This document shows positions 8,745 through 15,540 of a stretch of DNA of 64,000 nt, piece after piece. Positions within the stretch are counted from its first letter, which is position 1. Every line of letters begins with the position of its first letter. Location of the stretch: NCBI RefSeq assembly GCF_028747205.1, contig NZ_CP112880.1, forward strand, positions 5,642,001 through 5,706,000, written 5' to 3'. A program made the position numbers and the translations under genes. The notes under the pieces are model-generated. The model made no database searches, had not been told where the DNA came from, and saw only the letters and a list, made by a program, of their open reading frames with translations. This DNA is from Streptomyces sp. CA-278952. Its GTDB lineage: Bacteria > Actinomycetota > Actinomycetes > Streptomycetales > Streptomycetaceae.

Positions 8745-8948
8745 ATGACGTCCAGCACCACCAGCAAGGTCAGCAGATGGGACCAGCACGGACGTGAACA
8801 CGTCGTGCAGGTAAGGAAGTCGAGCGTGACGCGCCAGCTGACGTGCTCCACCTGCGCGTGGCAACGCCCGGCGCAGTTCCTGCCCTGGCTGAAGGCCGAG
8901 GAGCACCTGGCCGAGGCGCATCAGGCGACGGTCGACCCGACGGCCTGA
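8745..8948 (+). CDS. Small conserved protein with a C2H2-like cysteine/histidine arrangement
   Basis: 67 residues, ATG preceded by GGGAGG at a good distance. Cys34-x2-Cys37 and His54-x4-His59 could bind zinc, like a miniature zinc finger. I do not recognise a named family. It lies 100 bp downstream of glyS on the same strand and may be expressed with it. Confidence 0.7.
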   Translation: MTSSTTSKVSRWDQHGREHVVQVRKSSVTRQLTCSTCAWQRPAQFLPWLKAEEHLAEAHQATVDPTA

Positions 8949-9041
8949 GACCTGGGCCTCTCGTTCGGGTCCGGTCGGGTGGGGTCGGGGTGCGGCCCCG
9001 GGCGGCCGGAAAACCTGGTGCGGGGCGCTTCCGGGGCGAGG

Positions 9042-9053
9042 TACGGTTTCCGC
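9042..9053 (+). promoter_or_regulatory. -10-like element just before a 9-codon ORF
   Basis: TACGGT at 9042-9047 is followed by 6 bases and then the ATG at 9054, the same geometry as the probable leaderless genes elsewhere in the window. Confidence 0.45.
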
Positions 9054-9083
9054 ATGTCTTCGTTCTTCCAGATCTACGAGTGA
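9054..9083 (+). CDS. Candidate 9-residue leader peptide
   Basis: The ORF reads MSSFFQIYE then TGA. It would be leaderless from TACGGT. A perfect 9-bp hairpin (9088-9096 with 9103-9111, 6-base loop) starts four bases after the stop, and the next gene begins at 9174. ORF, hairpin and gene in this order resemble an attenuator or upstream regulatory peptide, but no run of one amino-acid codon points to a signal. Coding is plausible, not shown. Confidence 0.35.
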   Translation: MSSFFQIYE

Positions 9084-9173
9084 GAGCGCGACGGGTCGCA
9101 GCACCCGTCGCCCACCGGATCGATCTCGATCGTCCGATTACTCCGACCTCACCTTCACGAATGGGAGAACGCC

Positions 9174-9392
9174 GTGGCCAAGAGCCGCAACAACCTCCTC
9201 GGCGTCGGCGGACAGCGCAAGAAGCTGTCCCGCGCCGAACAGCAGGGCGCGGGTTCCGCGCGAGGCGCCGACCGCAAGGCCGCCGAGGACAAGAAGCAGG
9301 AGCTGGTGCGCAAGATGCGCGAGCGCGCCGAGGCCCAGGCGGCCACCGCCGCCGCCGAGCCCGGCGAGCAGGACACTTCCGCGCAGAGCTGA
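9174..9392 (+). CDS. DUF6243-like small basic protein
   Basis: 72 residues, strongly charged: MAKSRNNLLGVGGQRKKLSR followed by an Ala/Lys/Glu-rich predicted helix (about residues 25-60) that could form a coiled coil. No enzyme motif. The GTG start has GGGAGA 5 bases upstream. The family name is from memory of Streptomyces proteins starting this way. Function unknown. Confidence 0.65.
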   Translation: MAKSRNNLLGVGGQRKKLSRAEQQGAGSARGADRKAAEDKKQELVRKMRERAEAQAATAAAEPGEQDTSAQS

Positions 9393-9437
9393 TGGCCGAG
9401 CGCTACCTGAGCGCCGGCTGAGCACGTCCCGTACGAC

Positions 9438-9471
9438 CGTAGGCCCGGATCATCCGTGATCCGGGCCTACG
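9438..9471 (+). terminator. Strong hairpin terminator
   Basis: A 15-bp stem (9438-9452 with 9457-9471) and a TCCG loop, 45 bases after the small gene. It closes the conserved block before the accessory region. Confidence 0.8.
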
Positions 9472-9564
9472 CGCGTACCGAAGAGCGTGCGAAGCGGGAG
9501 GGAGGACCCGCGCAGCCGCTGATCCGCTGATCTGCGCGCAGTCCCACCGTGGCGATCTATTGAG

Positions 9565-9626
9565 TAGAGCGTTCGTTTTAGAACGTGCTACCTTCTCGCT
9601 GCGCGCTAAATAGAGCGCTCGTTTTA
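9565..9626. promoter_or_regulatory. Repeated operator upstream of the imine-reductase-like gene
   Basis: TAGAGCGTTCGTTTTA (9565-9580) and TAGAGCGCTCGTTTTA (9611-9626) differ at one base and start 46 bases apart. Each is an imperfect palindrome (AGAGCG/CGTTTT) of the kind bound by TetR-family repressors. TACCTT at 9589-9594 between them could be the -10. No TetR gene adjoins, so the cognate regulator is probably elsewhere. Confidence 0.6.
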
Positions 9627-9647
9627 GCGAGGGGTGGAGATCTCATC

Positions 9648-10529
9648 ATGAGCAGCACCAAGCAGTCGGTCACCGTCATCGGCCTCGGCCCCATGGGGCA
9701 GGCCATGGTCGCCGCCTTTCTCGACCGCGGATACGGCGTCACCGTCTGGAACCGCACCGCGTCGCGCGCGGACGCCCTGGTCGCCCGTGGGGCGGTGCTC
9801 GCGCCGAACGTGAAGGAGGCCCTCGCCTCCAACGAGCTGGTGATCCTCAGCCTCACGGACTACGACGCCATGTACGCCACGCTCGAGCCCGCCTCGGCCG
9901 CACTGGCCGGACGGACCCTGGTGAACCTCAGCTCGGACACACCGGAAAGGGCCCGGACCGCGGCCCGTTGGGCATCCGAGCGGGGCGCTGTCCAGTTGAC
10001 CGGCGGCGTGACCGTGCCGCCCTCCGGGATCGGGCAGGCCGAGTCCTCGACCTTCTACAGCGGCCCGCGTCAGGTCTTCGACCAGCACAGGCCCGCGCTC
10101 GAAGTCATCACGGGGCGGACCGATCACCGGGGAGAGGACCCCGGACTTGCCGCACTCATGTACCAGATCGGCATGGTCATGTTCTGGACGTCCATGCTGA
10201 GCTACTGGCAGGCCATCGCCCTCGCCAACGCCAACGGCCTGACTTCGGCGGACATCCTGCCGCACGCCGTGGAGACCGCGAACTCACTGCCGGGATTTTT
10301 CTCCTTCTACTCCGAACGCATCGACGCCGGCCGGCACATGGGCGACGTGGACCGCCTGGCCATGGGCATGGCCAGCGTCGAGCACGTCCTGCACACCAAT
10401 GCCGACGCGGGCGTCGACACCGCCCTTCCGGCCGCGGTCGCCGCCCTCTTCCGGCGCGGCATGGACGCCGACCACGCCGCGGACAGCTTCTCCTCTCTGG
10501 TGCAGCTGATGACGAAGGCCGAGGCGTAA
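9648..10529 (+). CDS. NAD(P)-binding oxidoreductase of the imine reductase / beta-hydroxyacid dehydrogenase superfamily
   Basis: 293 residues. The N-terminal Rossmann fold has VIGLGPMGQAM and the NADP-type WNRTASRADAL segment, followed by LVNLSSDTPERARTAARWA and a helical C-terminal dimerisation domain. The LSLTDYDAMY, LTGGVTVPP and FYSGP patterns are those of the imine reductases (reduction of cyclic imines to amines) rather than 6-phosphogluconate or 3-hydroxyisobutyrate dehydrogenases. The start at 9648 follows GGTGGAGA; an upstream ATG at 9585 has no ribosome site and would run through the operator. Monocistronic; the natural substrate is unknown. Confidence 0.8.
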   Translation: MSSTKQSVTVIGLGPMGQAMVAAFLDRGYGVTVWNRTASRADALVARGAVLAPNVKEALASNELVILSLTDYDAMYATLEPASAALAGRTLVNLSSDTPERARTAARWASERGAVQLTGGVTVPPSGIGQAESSTFYSGPRQVFDQHRPALEVITGRTDHRGEDPGLAALMYQIGMVMFWTSMLSYWQAIALANANGLTSADILPHAVETANSLPGFFSFYSERIDAGRHMGDVDRLAMGMASVEHVLHTNADAGVDTALPAAVAALFRRGMDADHAADSFSSLVQLMTKAEA

Positions 10530-10652
10530 CCGCCCCGGCCCAACGAGCGTCCTCGGCCCGGCCGCAGGGTCACGCCGGCCCCGGACAGCAGCTCCGGCAC
10601 CGTTCTCTGGTGCCCTCGCGGCGGGCGAGCGCCCTTCCTGGCATCGACGTCC

Positions 10653-11027
10653 TCATGACCGGGAGAACAGATGAGGGTGCCGTTTCGCGAGGTCCCCTGC
10701 GATGGCCTCGTCGGTGGGGTCCGCGACCTCCCAGCCGTGGCCGGCCGGGTGGCCGACGAACAGCCCGCACGCCTCGTCCACGTCCTGGGGGCGGAGGGCG
10801 CAACACCACAGGAGCGGAGCCAGGCGTGCGTGCTCCGCGTTCCACCGGACCCAGACGGCGCTTCCCGGCCGTCCGTCCTCGTCCCACAGCATCGCCGCGT
10901 GGTCGTGGTCGTGGTCCTCACCCAGCTCGCAGAGTACGTGTCCGGCTTCCGGGCGGTGCCCGGGGACCGACAGGGCGACCACGTGCTCCGGGGGCGGCAG
11001 TAACGCGACGGCGGTGCACTGGTTCAT
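10653..11027 (-). CDS. Uncharacterised protein, paralogue of its upstream neighbour
   Basis: 124 residues, start MNQCTAVALLPP. It shares with the preceding gene the N-terminal CTAVxLLPP, a central VLCELGE...H...HAA (His-rich: EDHDHDHAAMLW) and a C-terminal WEVADPTDEAIAGDL segment. No signal peptide or membrane segment. Last of five same-strand genes; its AAAGGTGA ribosome site includes the previous stop codon, so translation is coupled. Function unknown. Confidence 0.6.
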   Translation of the reverse strand: MNQCTAVALLPPPEHVVALSVPGHRPEAGHVLCELGEDHDHDHAAMLWDEDGRPGSAVWVRWNAEHARLAPLLWCCALRPQDVDEACGLFVGHPAGHGWEVADPTDEAIAGDLAKRHPHLFSRS

Positions 11028-11037
11028 TGGGTACGGG

Positions 11038-11436
11038 TCACCTTTCGGGGGAGTCGCCTGGTACGAGCCGCTCCGCGATCAGGTCGCCGAGCGGATCGTC
11101 GACGTCCCAGGAGTGGGGCGCGGTGTGGTGGTCGAAGAAGGAGCACTGCCGCACGGCGTCCGTGTCGAGCCGGCGGAGGCGGGCGGGGCACCAGGGCGCG
11201 CGGTCCGTCCGGTGGACGCGCTCGGGCCCGCCGCCGGTCCAGAAGAACCACTGGGCCGGTGAGTCGGGCGTTCTGCCCGGCCGGAGGAAGGCGGCGTGTT
11301 CGGTGTGCGGGCCGTCGTGCTCGCCGAGTTCGCACAGGACGTACGGCTCCGGAACGCCCGGCTCGTCCGCCCCGGGGGTGAGGAGCCGCAGTACGGCTTC
11401 GGGAGGGAGAAGGGTGACGGCGGTGCACTGGAGCAC
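11038..11436 (-). CDS. Uncharacterised protein, paralogue of the next gene
   Basis: 132 residues from a GTG (LQCTAVTLLPPEAVLRLL), chosen because GGAGT lies 8-9 bases upstream and because it aligns with the paralogue downstream. A longer frame to 11607 would overlap the preceding gene. Contains YVLCELGEHDGPHTEHAAFL and a C-terminal DVDDPLGDLIAERL. No recognised domain. Part of the five-gene minus-strand operon. Confidence 0.6.
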   Translation of the reverse strand: MLQCTAVTLLPPEAVLRLLTPGADEPGVPEPYVLCELGEHDGPHTEHAAFLRPGRTPDSPAQWFFWTGGGPERVHRTDRAPWCPARLRRLDTDAVRQCSFFDHHTAPHSWDVDDPLGDLIAERLVPGDSPER

Positions 11437-11465
11437 GGCGTTCAACTCCGTTTCGGGCGGCGGGA

Positions 11466-11846
11466 CTACCGGTCGGCCGGGCGGCCACGCCACCCGGCGA
11501 GCGTCAGGCTCAGCCCGACGGCGGGGTCGAGCACGGTGAACAGCGCGGGGAACCCGGCCTCCAGGGCCCCTATGGCGTGGTCCTGATGCGCACTGCCGGT
11601 GGCCCAACGACGCAACTCCTCGGGTGCGTCGGAGCCGTGGAAGCGGACCGGTCTCACGTCGCCGGTCGGCAGCCGTACGGATTCGGGAGCGAGGGCGAGC
11701 CCATGGCCGTTGGCCAGGCGCAGCGCCTGCCGCCGGAGCCAGAGGAGTGCGAGCCGCCGGTTCCGTACGGCGACTCTGCCGAGCGAGGCGAACCGCTGCC
11801 CGTCGGAGAGGGTTACCTCGGCCGCGTAAACCGCTGACCGCGTCAT
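11466..11846 (-). CDS. Uncharacterised basic protein of a streptomycete operon
   Basis: 126 residues starting MTRSAVYAAEVTLSDGQRFA. Predicted mixed alpha/beta; an Arg-rich helix (RVAVRNRRLALLWLRRQALR) occupies the middle. The start overlaps the upstream stop by ATGA, indicating coupling. I recall similar proteins in Streptomyces beside XRE/DUF397 pairs but know no function. Confidence 0.6.
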   Translation of the reverse strand: MTRSAVYAAEVTLSDGQRFASLGRVAVRNRRLALLWLRRQALRLANGHGLALAPESVRLPTGDVRPVRFHGSDAPEELRRWATGSAHQDHAIGALEAGFPALFTVLDPAVGLSLTLAGWRGRPADR

Positions 11847-12091
11847 GCGGACCGCCCGGGCGCGCCGTGCCGGATCAGCTCCCGCAGCCGGTCGGCCGCT
11901 GCCTCGACCTCGGCCAGGACGGCGGCGCGGCTCCCGAAGCGATCCTGGATGGCCGCGTCCAACTCGGCGCAGAACAGGGCCCGGTAGGCGGGGTCCGACT
12001 CGATGCGTACGAGCTCGGCGAGCGGCGGGGCGTACCGGTGACGGCGTTGGGCGAGCCGGGCACGTAACCGGGCAAGGGGACGCGGGCTCAC
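11843..12091 (-). CDS. Small helical protein of unknown function
   Basis: 82 residues, predicted all-helical (LARLRARLAQRRHRYAPPLA ... AAVLAEVEAAADRLRELI), rich in Arg and Ala. Its GTG start overlaps the previous stop by 4 bases (GTGA) and its stop overlaps the next start (ATGA). No recognised family. Confidence 0.6.
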   Translation of the reverse strand: MSPRPLARLRARLAQRRHRYAPPLAELVRIESDPAYRALFCAELDAAIQDRFGSRAAVLAEVEAAADRLRELIRHGAPGRSA

Positions 12092-12360
12092 AGGACCTCG
12101 CCCCGGCTACGGGCATTGAGGCGCGCGGTACGGGCGCGGAGCTGCTCCATCAGGATGGCCGGCCGCACATGGCGGGGCTCGACCTCCCACTCCGCGCCGC
12201 CCCCTACCGGCCGCAGCGACCAGTAGGGGCCGGCGACCCCTCGGAACTCCCCCACGCGGTCGGCGCGGCTGGTGTCGACCAGGAGGGTTCCGAGGGCGGG
12301 GGTGGGGGTGGAGGCGTTGGAGGGTGTGGGCGTATTCGGGCGTACGTTCTCACCGTACAT
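12088..12360 (-). CDS. Uncharacterised protein, first gene of the five-gene operon
   Basis: 90 residues, start MYGENVRPNTPTPSNA with GGAGAGGAGC upstream. The N-terminal third is Pro/Thr-rich; a compact region follows with DRVGEFRGVAGPYWSLRPVG and EWEVEPRHVRPA. It is divergent from the XRE regulator with a 93-bp gap, so the regulator probably controls this operon. Confidence 0.6.
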   Translation of the reverse strand: MYGENVRPNTPTPSNASTPTPALGTLLVDTSRADRVGEFRGVAGPYWSLRPVGGGAEWEVEPRHVRPAILMEQLRARTARLNARSRGEVL

Positions 12361-12411
12361 CGATCGCTCCTCTCCGTAGCCGTTCGGCTACCGGGGCGAT
12401 TCAGAGTGTCC

Positions 12412-12449
12412 TAGGGTCGGAACGTCTTCAACGTGGGGATCTGGGAGGG
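12412..12449 (+). promoter_or_regulatory. Promoter and ribosome site of the XRE regulator
   Basis: TAGGGT at 12412-12417 is a -10 candidate. GGGAGGG at 12443-12449 stands 4 bases before a TTG codon at 12454 and decides that unusual start. Confidence 0.4.
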
Positions 12450-12453
12450 CACG

Positions 12454-13293
12454 TTGGTAAACATCAAGGAACTGAACCCCGAGGCGAGCCTGCAAGCGGC
12501 CTTCGGTGCTCGTCTGCGCAGGATGCGCGAGGAGCGTGGCTGGATTCAGGATCAGGTGGCCGAACTGCTCGGCTGCTCGGGCAGGCACATCTCGGCGATC
12601 GAAACTGGCCGCAAACCGGCGACTCTGCCTTTCGCGAGGAAAGCGGACCGATTATTTGATCTCATCGGATCGAGCGAGGCGTTCGAGCGCCAGTGGCAGG
12701 AGATGAAGCACGGCAACCTGCTGGAGGGCTTCCCGGAGTACGTGGGGTACGAGGGCCGGGCGGTGGAGATCAGGCTGTTCGACGTCGGTCTCATTCCGGG
12801 GTTGTTGCAAACACCGGAGTACGCGAGAGCTGTCGCCTACGGAGATGTGGAGCGCGGGTCCATCACCGTGGAACAGGCCAACGAGCGTGTCGCGTTCCTG
12901 GCGGAGCGGCAGGCTGCCTTGGTGCGGTCACGGCCGCCCATGGTGTTCGTTGTGATGGACGAGAGCTGTCTGCACCAAGCTGTCGGCGGCCCGGAGGTCA
13001 TGGACGCTCAGCTCCAACGGCTGGAGGTGATGGCCACGCTGCACAATTGGATCATCCAGGTGTCGCCGTTCAGTCTGGGCGCACGTAGGGCGTTCTACCT
13101 ACCGGTCAATCTGCTGACCATGGCGGATCGGTCCATCGTTGCGTACGCCGAATCACAGACGCAGGGACGCGTCGAGCGCGAAACTTCGTTCGTGGTGCCC
13201 ATGCTCACGGCCTACCATCAGTTCCAGAGCGAGGCGCTGTCGAAGGTGGCGTCTATGGCCAAGATCAGCCAGTTGCGAAAGGGCACTCCGTGA
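12454..13293 (+). CDS. XRE-family regulator with DUF5753 domain (WhiJ-like), contains a TTA codon
   Basis: 279 residues from a TTG start set by GGGAGGG; a GTG at 12433 lacks a site. The helix-turn-helix spans about residues 15-70 (ARLRRMREERGWIQDQVAEL ... GRHISAIETGRK), followed by the DUF5753 effector region (EYVGYEGRAVEIRLFDVGLIPGLLQT). Proteins of this build with a partner DUF397 protein are the WhiJ-like developmental regulators of Streptomyces. Its stop overlaps the DUF397 start (GTGA). Codon 67 is TTA (12652-12654), read only by the bldA tRNA, so expression is probably late or development-linked. Confidence 0.85.
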   Translation: MVNIKELNPEASLQAAFGARLRRMREERGWIQDQVAELLGCSGRHISAIETGRKPATLPFARKADRLFDLIGSSEAFERQWQEMKHGNLLEGFPEYVGYEGRAVEIRLFDVGLIPGLLQTPEYARAVAYGDVERGSITVEQANERVAFLAERQAALVRSRPPMVFVVMDESCLHQAVGGPEVMDAQLQRLEVMATLHNWIIQVSPFSLGARRAFYLPVNLLTMADRSIVAYAESQTQGRVERETSFVVPMLTAYHQFQSEALSKVASMAKISQLRKGTP

Positions 13294-13499
13294 CGACCGA
13301 ATCCCCTCGTTGGTTCAAGTCCTCGTACAGCGCGAACGGCGGCAACTGCATCGAGGTCGCCGCCAACCTCGCCGCCACGCGCGGCATCGTCCCCGTCCGT
13401 GACTCCAAGGTCGTGGACGGCCCCGTGGTCGCCGTCCCCGGCACCGCCTTCGCGGCGTTCGTCGCCGGCGTGCGGGGCGGGACGTTCGACACCGTCTGA
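13290..13499 (+). CDS. DUF397 small protein, copy 1
   Basis: 69 residues with the DUF397 pattern: WFKSSYS, GGNCIEVA, VPVRDSK and the C-terminal AFAAFVAGVRGG. Such proteins are encoded beside XRE/DUF5753 regulators and are thought to modulate them. Overlaps the regulator by 4 bases. A near-identical second copy begins 803 bases downstream. Confidence 0.85.
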   Translation: MTTESPRWFKSSYSANGGNCIEVAANLAATRGIVPVRDSKVVDGPVVAVPGTAFAAFVAGVRGGTFDTV

Positions 13500-13517
13500 C
13501 AACGAACCGAGCAACCG

Positions 13518-13550
13518 GATGCCCCACCGCGCCGCGCACGGTGGGGCATC
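13518..13550 (+). terminator. Terminator after DUF397 copy 1
   Basis: 12-bp perfect stem GATGCCCCACCG (13518-13529) with 13539-13550 and a 9-base loop. Confidence 0.75.
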
Positions 13551-13579
13551 CTGCTGTTCGGAGAGAGGAGCACCCTGGG

Positions 13580-14019
13580 ATGGCCACCATCGACTTCAGC
13601 GGGCGCGAGCCCGCACCCCGACCGCTCCTGCGTCGAGGGATTCAGCGTCTGGCACACGCGCAGTGGGGGACCGGTCGCTCGGTCTGGCAAGCGGAGCTCG
13701 CAGGCAGAGACCTGGTGGTGGATCACCTGGAGGTGCGGGAGGGTGCCGCCTCGGAGAACGTGGCGCGCGTGCTCGGTCGGGGCCCGGTGGGATCTACGCT
13801 CGGCTCGCGGAACTGGGCCATGGCCCAGTCCACTTCCGGGAGGAGATCCGCTCACGCAAACCGCTGCCCGAGGAGGCCGCGAAGCTCAGGCTTCCGGCCG
13901 GGACGCCCGTCATGCTCATCTGCCGGACCGCCTTCGCGGAGGGCGGGCGTGTCGTGGAGGTCAACGAGATGGTGCTCGATGCCGCCGGCTACGTCCTGGA
14001 GTACGACTTCGACGCGTGA
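13580..14019 (+). pseudogene. GntR-family regulator remnant, internally deleted and frameshifted
   Basis: Two frames together read as part of the effector (UTRA) region of a streptomycete GntR regulator. Frame A (from ATG 13580) gives PRPLLRRGIQRLAHAQWG and VVDHLEVREGAASENVARVL; after about 13785 the match moves to another frame with GGIYARLAELGHGPVHFREE and ends VEVNEMVLDAAGYVLEYDFD (stop at 14019). The middle of the UTRA domain is missing at the junction, and the DNA-binding wing at the N-terminus is absent. It lies exactly between the two DUF397 copies. Confidence 0.7.
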
Positions 14020-14092
14020 CCGCCCCGAGGCGCCCTGGTGCCTGCCCGGCCGCATCGTGCATCGTGGTGCTTCCCGCGGCGAAGGGACATCT

Positions 14093-14302
14093 GTGAAGCC
14101 CGAATCCCCGTGCTGGTTCACGTCCTCGTACAGCTCGAACGGCGGCGACTGCATCGAGGTCGCCGCCAACCTCGCCGCCACGCGCGGCATCGTCCCGGTC
14201 CGTGACTCCAAGGTCGTGGACGGCCCCGTGGTCGCCGTTCCCGGCACCGCTTTCGCGGCGTTCGTCGCGGGCGTGCGGGGCGGGACGTTCGACACCGTCT
14301 GA
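14093..14302 (+). CDS. DUF397 small protein, copy 2
   Basis: 69 residues from GTG 14093, differing from copy 1 at only a few N-terminal positions (KPESPCWFTSSYSSNGGDC against TTESPRWFKSSYSANGGNC); the last 48 residues are identical. No XRE partner precedes it, only the GntR remnant, so it may be a redundant duplicate. Confidence 0.75.
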   Translation: MKPESPCWFTSSYSSNGGDCIEVAANLAATRGIVPVRDSKVVDGPVVAVPGTAFAAFVAGVRGGTFDTV

Positions 14303-14320
14303 CAACGAACCGAGCAACCG

Positions 14321-14353
14321 GATGCCCCACCGCGCCGCGCACGGTGGGGCATC
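14321..14353. terminator. Terminator after DUF397 copy 2, shared with the convergent methyltransferase gene
   Basis: Same 12-bp stem as after copy 1 (14321-14332 with 14342-14353), 18 bases from the stop of the minus-strand gene. Confidence 0.75.
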
Positions 14354-14370
14354 CTGACAGCGCGGCCCGG

Positions 14371-15540
14371 TCAGGCGAGGTCGTGCCGCCAGCGGAGCGT
14401 GGGGTGGCCGTCGATCCAGTAGACGTGGGCCTCCTTCGTGACGCGGAGCCGTACCTCGGTGATGTCGGGGCGGTCCGCGTCCTGCCAGGCGGTGAGGGCC
14501 TGCTCGATCGTGTCCCACAGGGCGGTGGGGCCGCCCTGGCGGACCGTCCAGGTGCCGTCGTTCTCCGTGAACGAGGCGAAGGACTCGCGTTCCGGGTCGA
14601 AGAGGTACAGCAGCCGGTTGCCCTCCGACGATGTCGCGCGGGTGAAGCGCGCCCCTGGAGCCGCGAGTTGAGCCAGGAACGCGGGCATCCAGTCCTCCAG
14701 CAGGAGCGGCGACACCTTGGTCTCGCGCTGACTGTCAGCATAGGCGGTGCGGGCCGACAGGTCACCATCGACGGGTGCCTCCGCCTGGGACCGGGCTTGC
14801 ATGAACGAGCTGCGGCCGATGATCGCGCCCTCGGCGGTGCCGTCCTCCGCGACGGTGACCTTCGCGAGGCCGGTGCCGTAGTGCCAGGAGCCGCCGACCG
14901 TGGTGAGGACGATGCCGCCCGGTCTGGTCTGCCTGATCCAGGCGTAGGGGATGCGGCGCACCGCGCAGGTGGCGATGACGCGGTCGTACGGGGCGCGGCG
15001 AGGGTGGCCGAGGAGCCCGTCACCCGTGACCGTCCAGGTCGAGTATCCGGCCGTTTCCAGGGCGTCGTCCGCCCGGGCCGAGACGCCGGGGTCCACTTCG
15101 ACCGTGGTGACGGCGTCCTCCCCGAGGCGGAAGCACATCAGGGCGGCGGAGTAGCCGGTTCCCGTGCCGATCTCCAGGACCTGATGACCGTCCTCCACCT
15201 CCAGCCTCTCCAGCATGTCCACAACGGTGACCGGGGTGGTGGACGAGGAAGTCGGGGAGCCGGTCACAGGGCTGCTGACCTGGTCGGCGGTGAGGTGTCC
15301 GTCGAGCTGGGTGGCCAGGGACTCGTCGCGGTAGGCGATCCGTGCCCACGCGGCCGGGTCGCTCCCGGCAGCGGTCACCGGTTGCCACCGACCCCCCTCC
15401 GCGGGCAGGAACACACCGGGGTTCAGGAACAGCTCGCGGGGAACGGCCTCCACCGCCGCCCGCCACGGGGAGCTGATGAGGACGCCCGCCTGCGTCAGGC
15501 GTTCGGCGAGGGCACGCCGCTCCTGGGCGGTGTCGGTCAT
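14371..15540 (-). CDS. tgmC: Protein-L-isoaspartate-methyltransferase-like enzyme of an ATP-grasp RiPP system
   Basis: 389 residues. SAM-binding motif VLEIGTGTGYSA at 121-132 and TTVEVD at 145-150 sit in a PIMT-type Rossmann domain with the PIMT-style pre-motif SSSTTP (98-103); a C-terminal extension of about 170 residues is typical of members in graspetide clusters. Characterised relatives methylate an Asp side chain of the crosslinked precursor, which then closes to an aspartimide. Third gene of a minus-strand operon; its ATG overlaps the ligase stop by 4 bases (ATGA). Family is confident; the chemistry on this precursor is inferred. Confidence 0.85.
   Translation of the reverse strand: MTDTAQERRALAERLTQAGVLISSPWRAAVEAVPRELFLNPGVFLPAEGGRWQPVTAAGSDPAAWARIAYRDESLATQLDGHLTADQVSSPVTGSPTSSSTTPVTVVDMLERLEVEDGHQVLEIGTGTGYSAALMCFRLGEDAVTTVEVDPGVSARADDALETAGYSTWTVTGDGLLGHPRRAPYDRVIATCAVRRIPYAWIRQTRPGGIVLTTVGGSWHYGTGLAKVTVAEDGTAEGAIIGRSSFMQARSQAEAPVDGDLSARTAYADSQRETKVSPLLLEDWMPAFLAQLAAPGARFTRATSSEGNRLLYLFDPERESFASFTENDGTWTVRQGGPTALWDTIEQALTAWQDADRPDITEVRLRVTKEAHVYWIDGHPTLRWRHDLA

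Larger units (their letters stand above)
13290..13553 (+). repeat. 264-bp direct repeat, copy 1
   Basis: Spans the first DUF397 gene and its terminator. The partner at 14093-14356 is offset by exactly 803 bases; from about 13319 to 13553 the two are almost identical, including the non-coding hairpin, pointing to a recent duplication. Confidence 0.85.
14093..14356 (+). repeat. 264-bp direct repeat, copy 2
   Basis: Partner of 13290-13553: DUF397 gene plus terminator, offset 803 bases. Homologous recombination between the copies would delete the GntR remnant. Confidence 0.85.
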
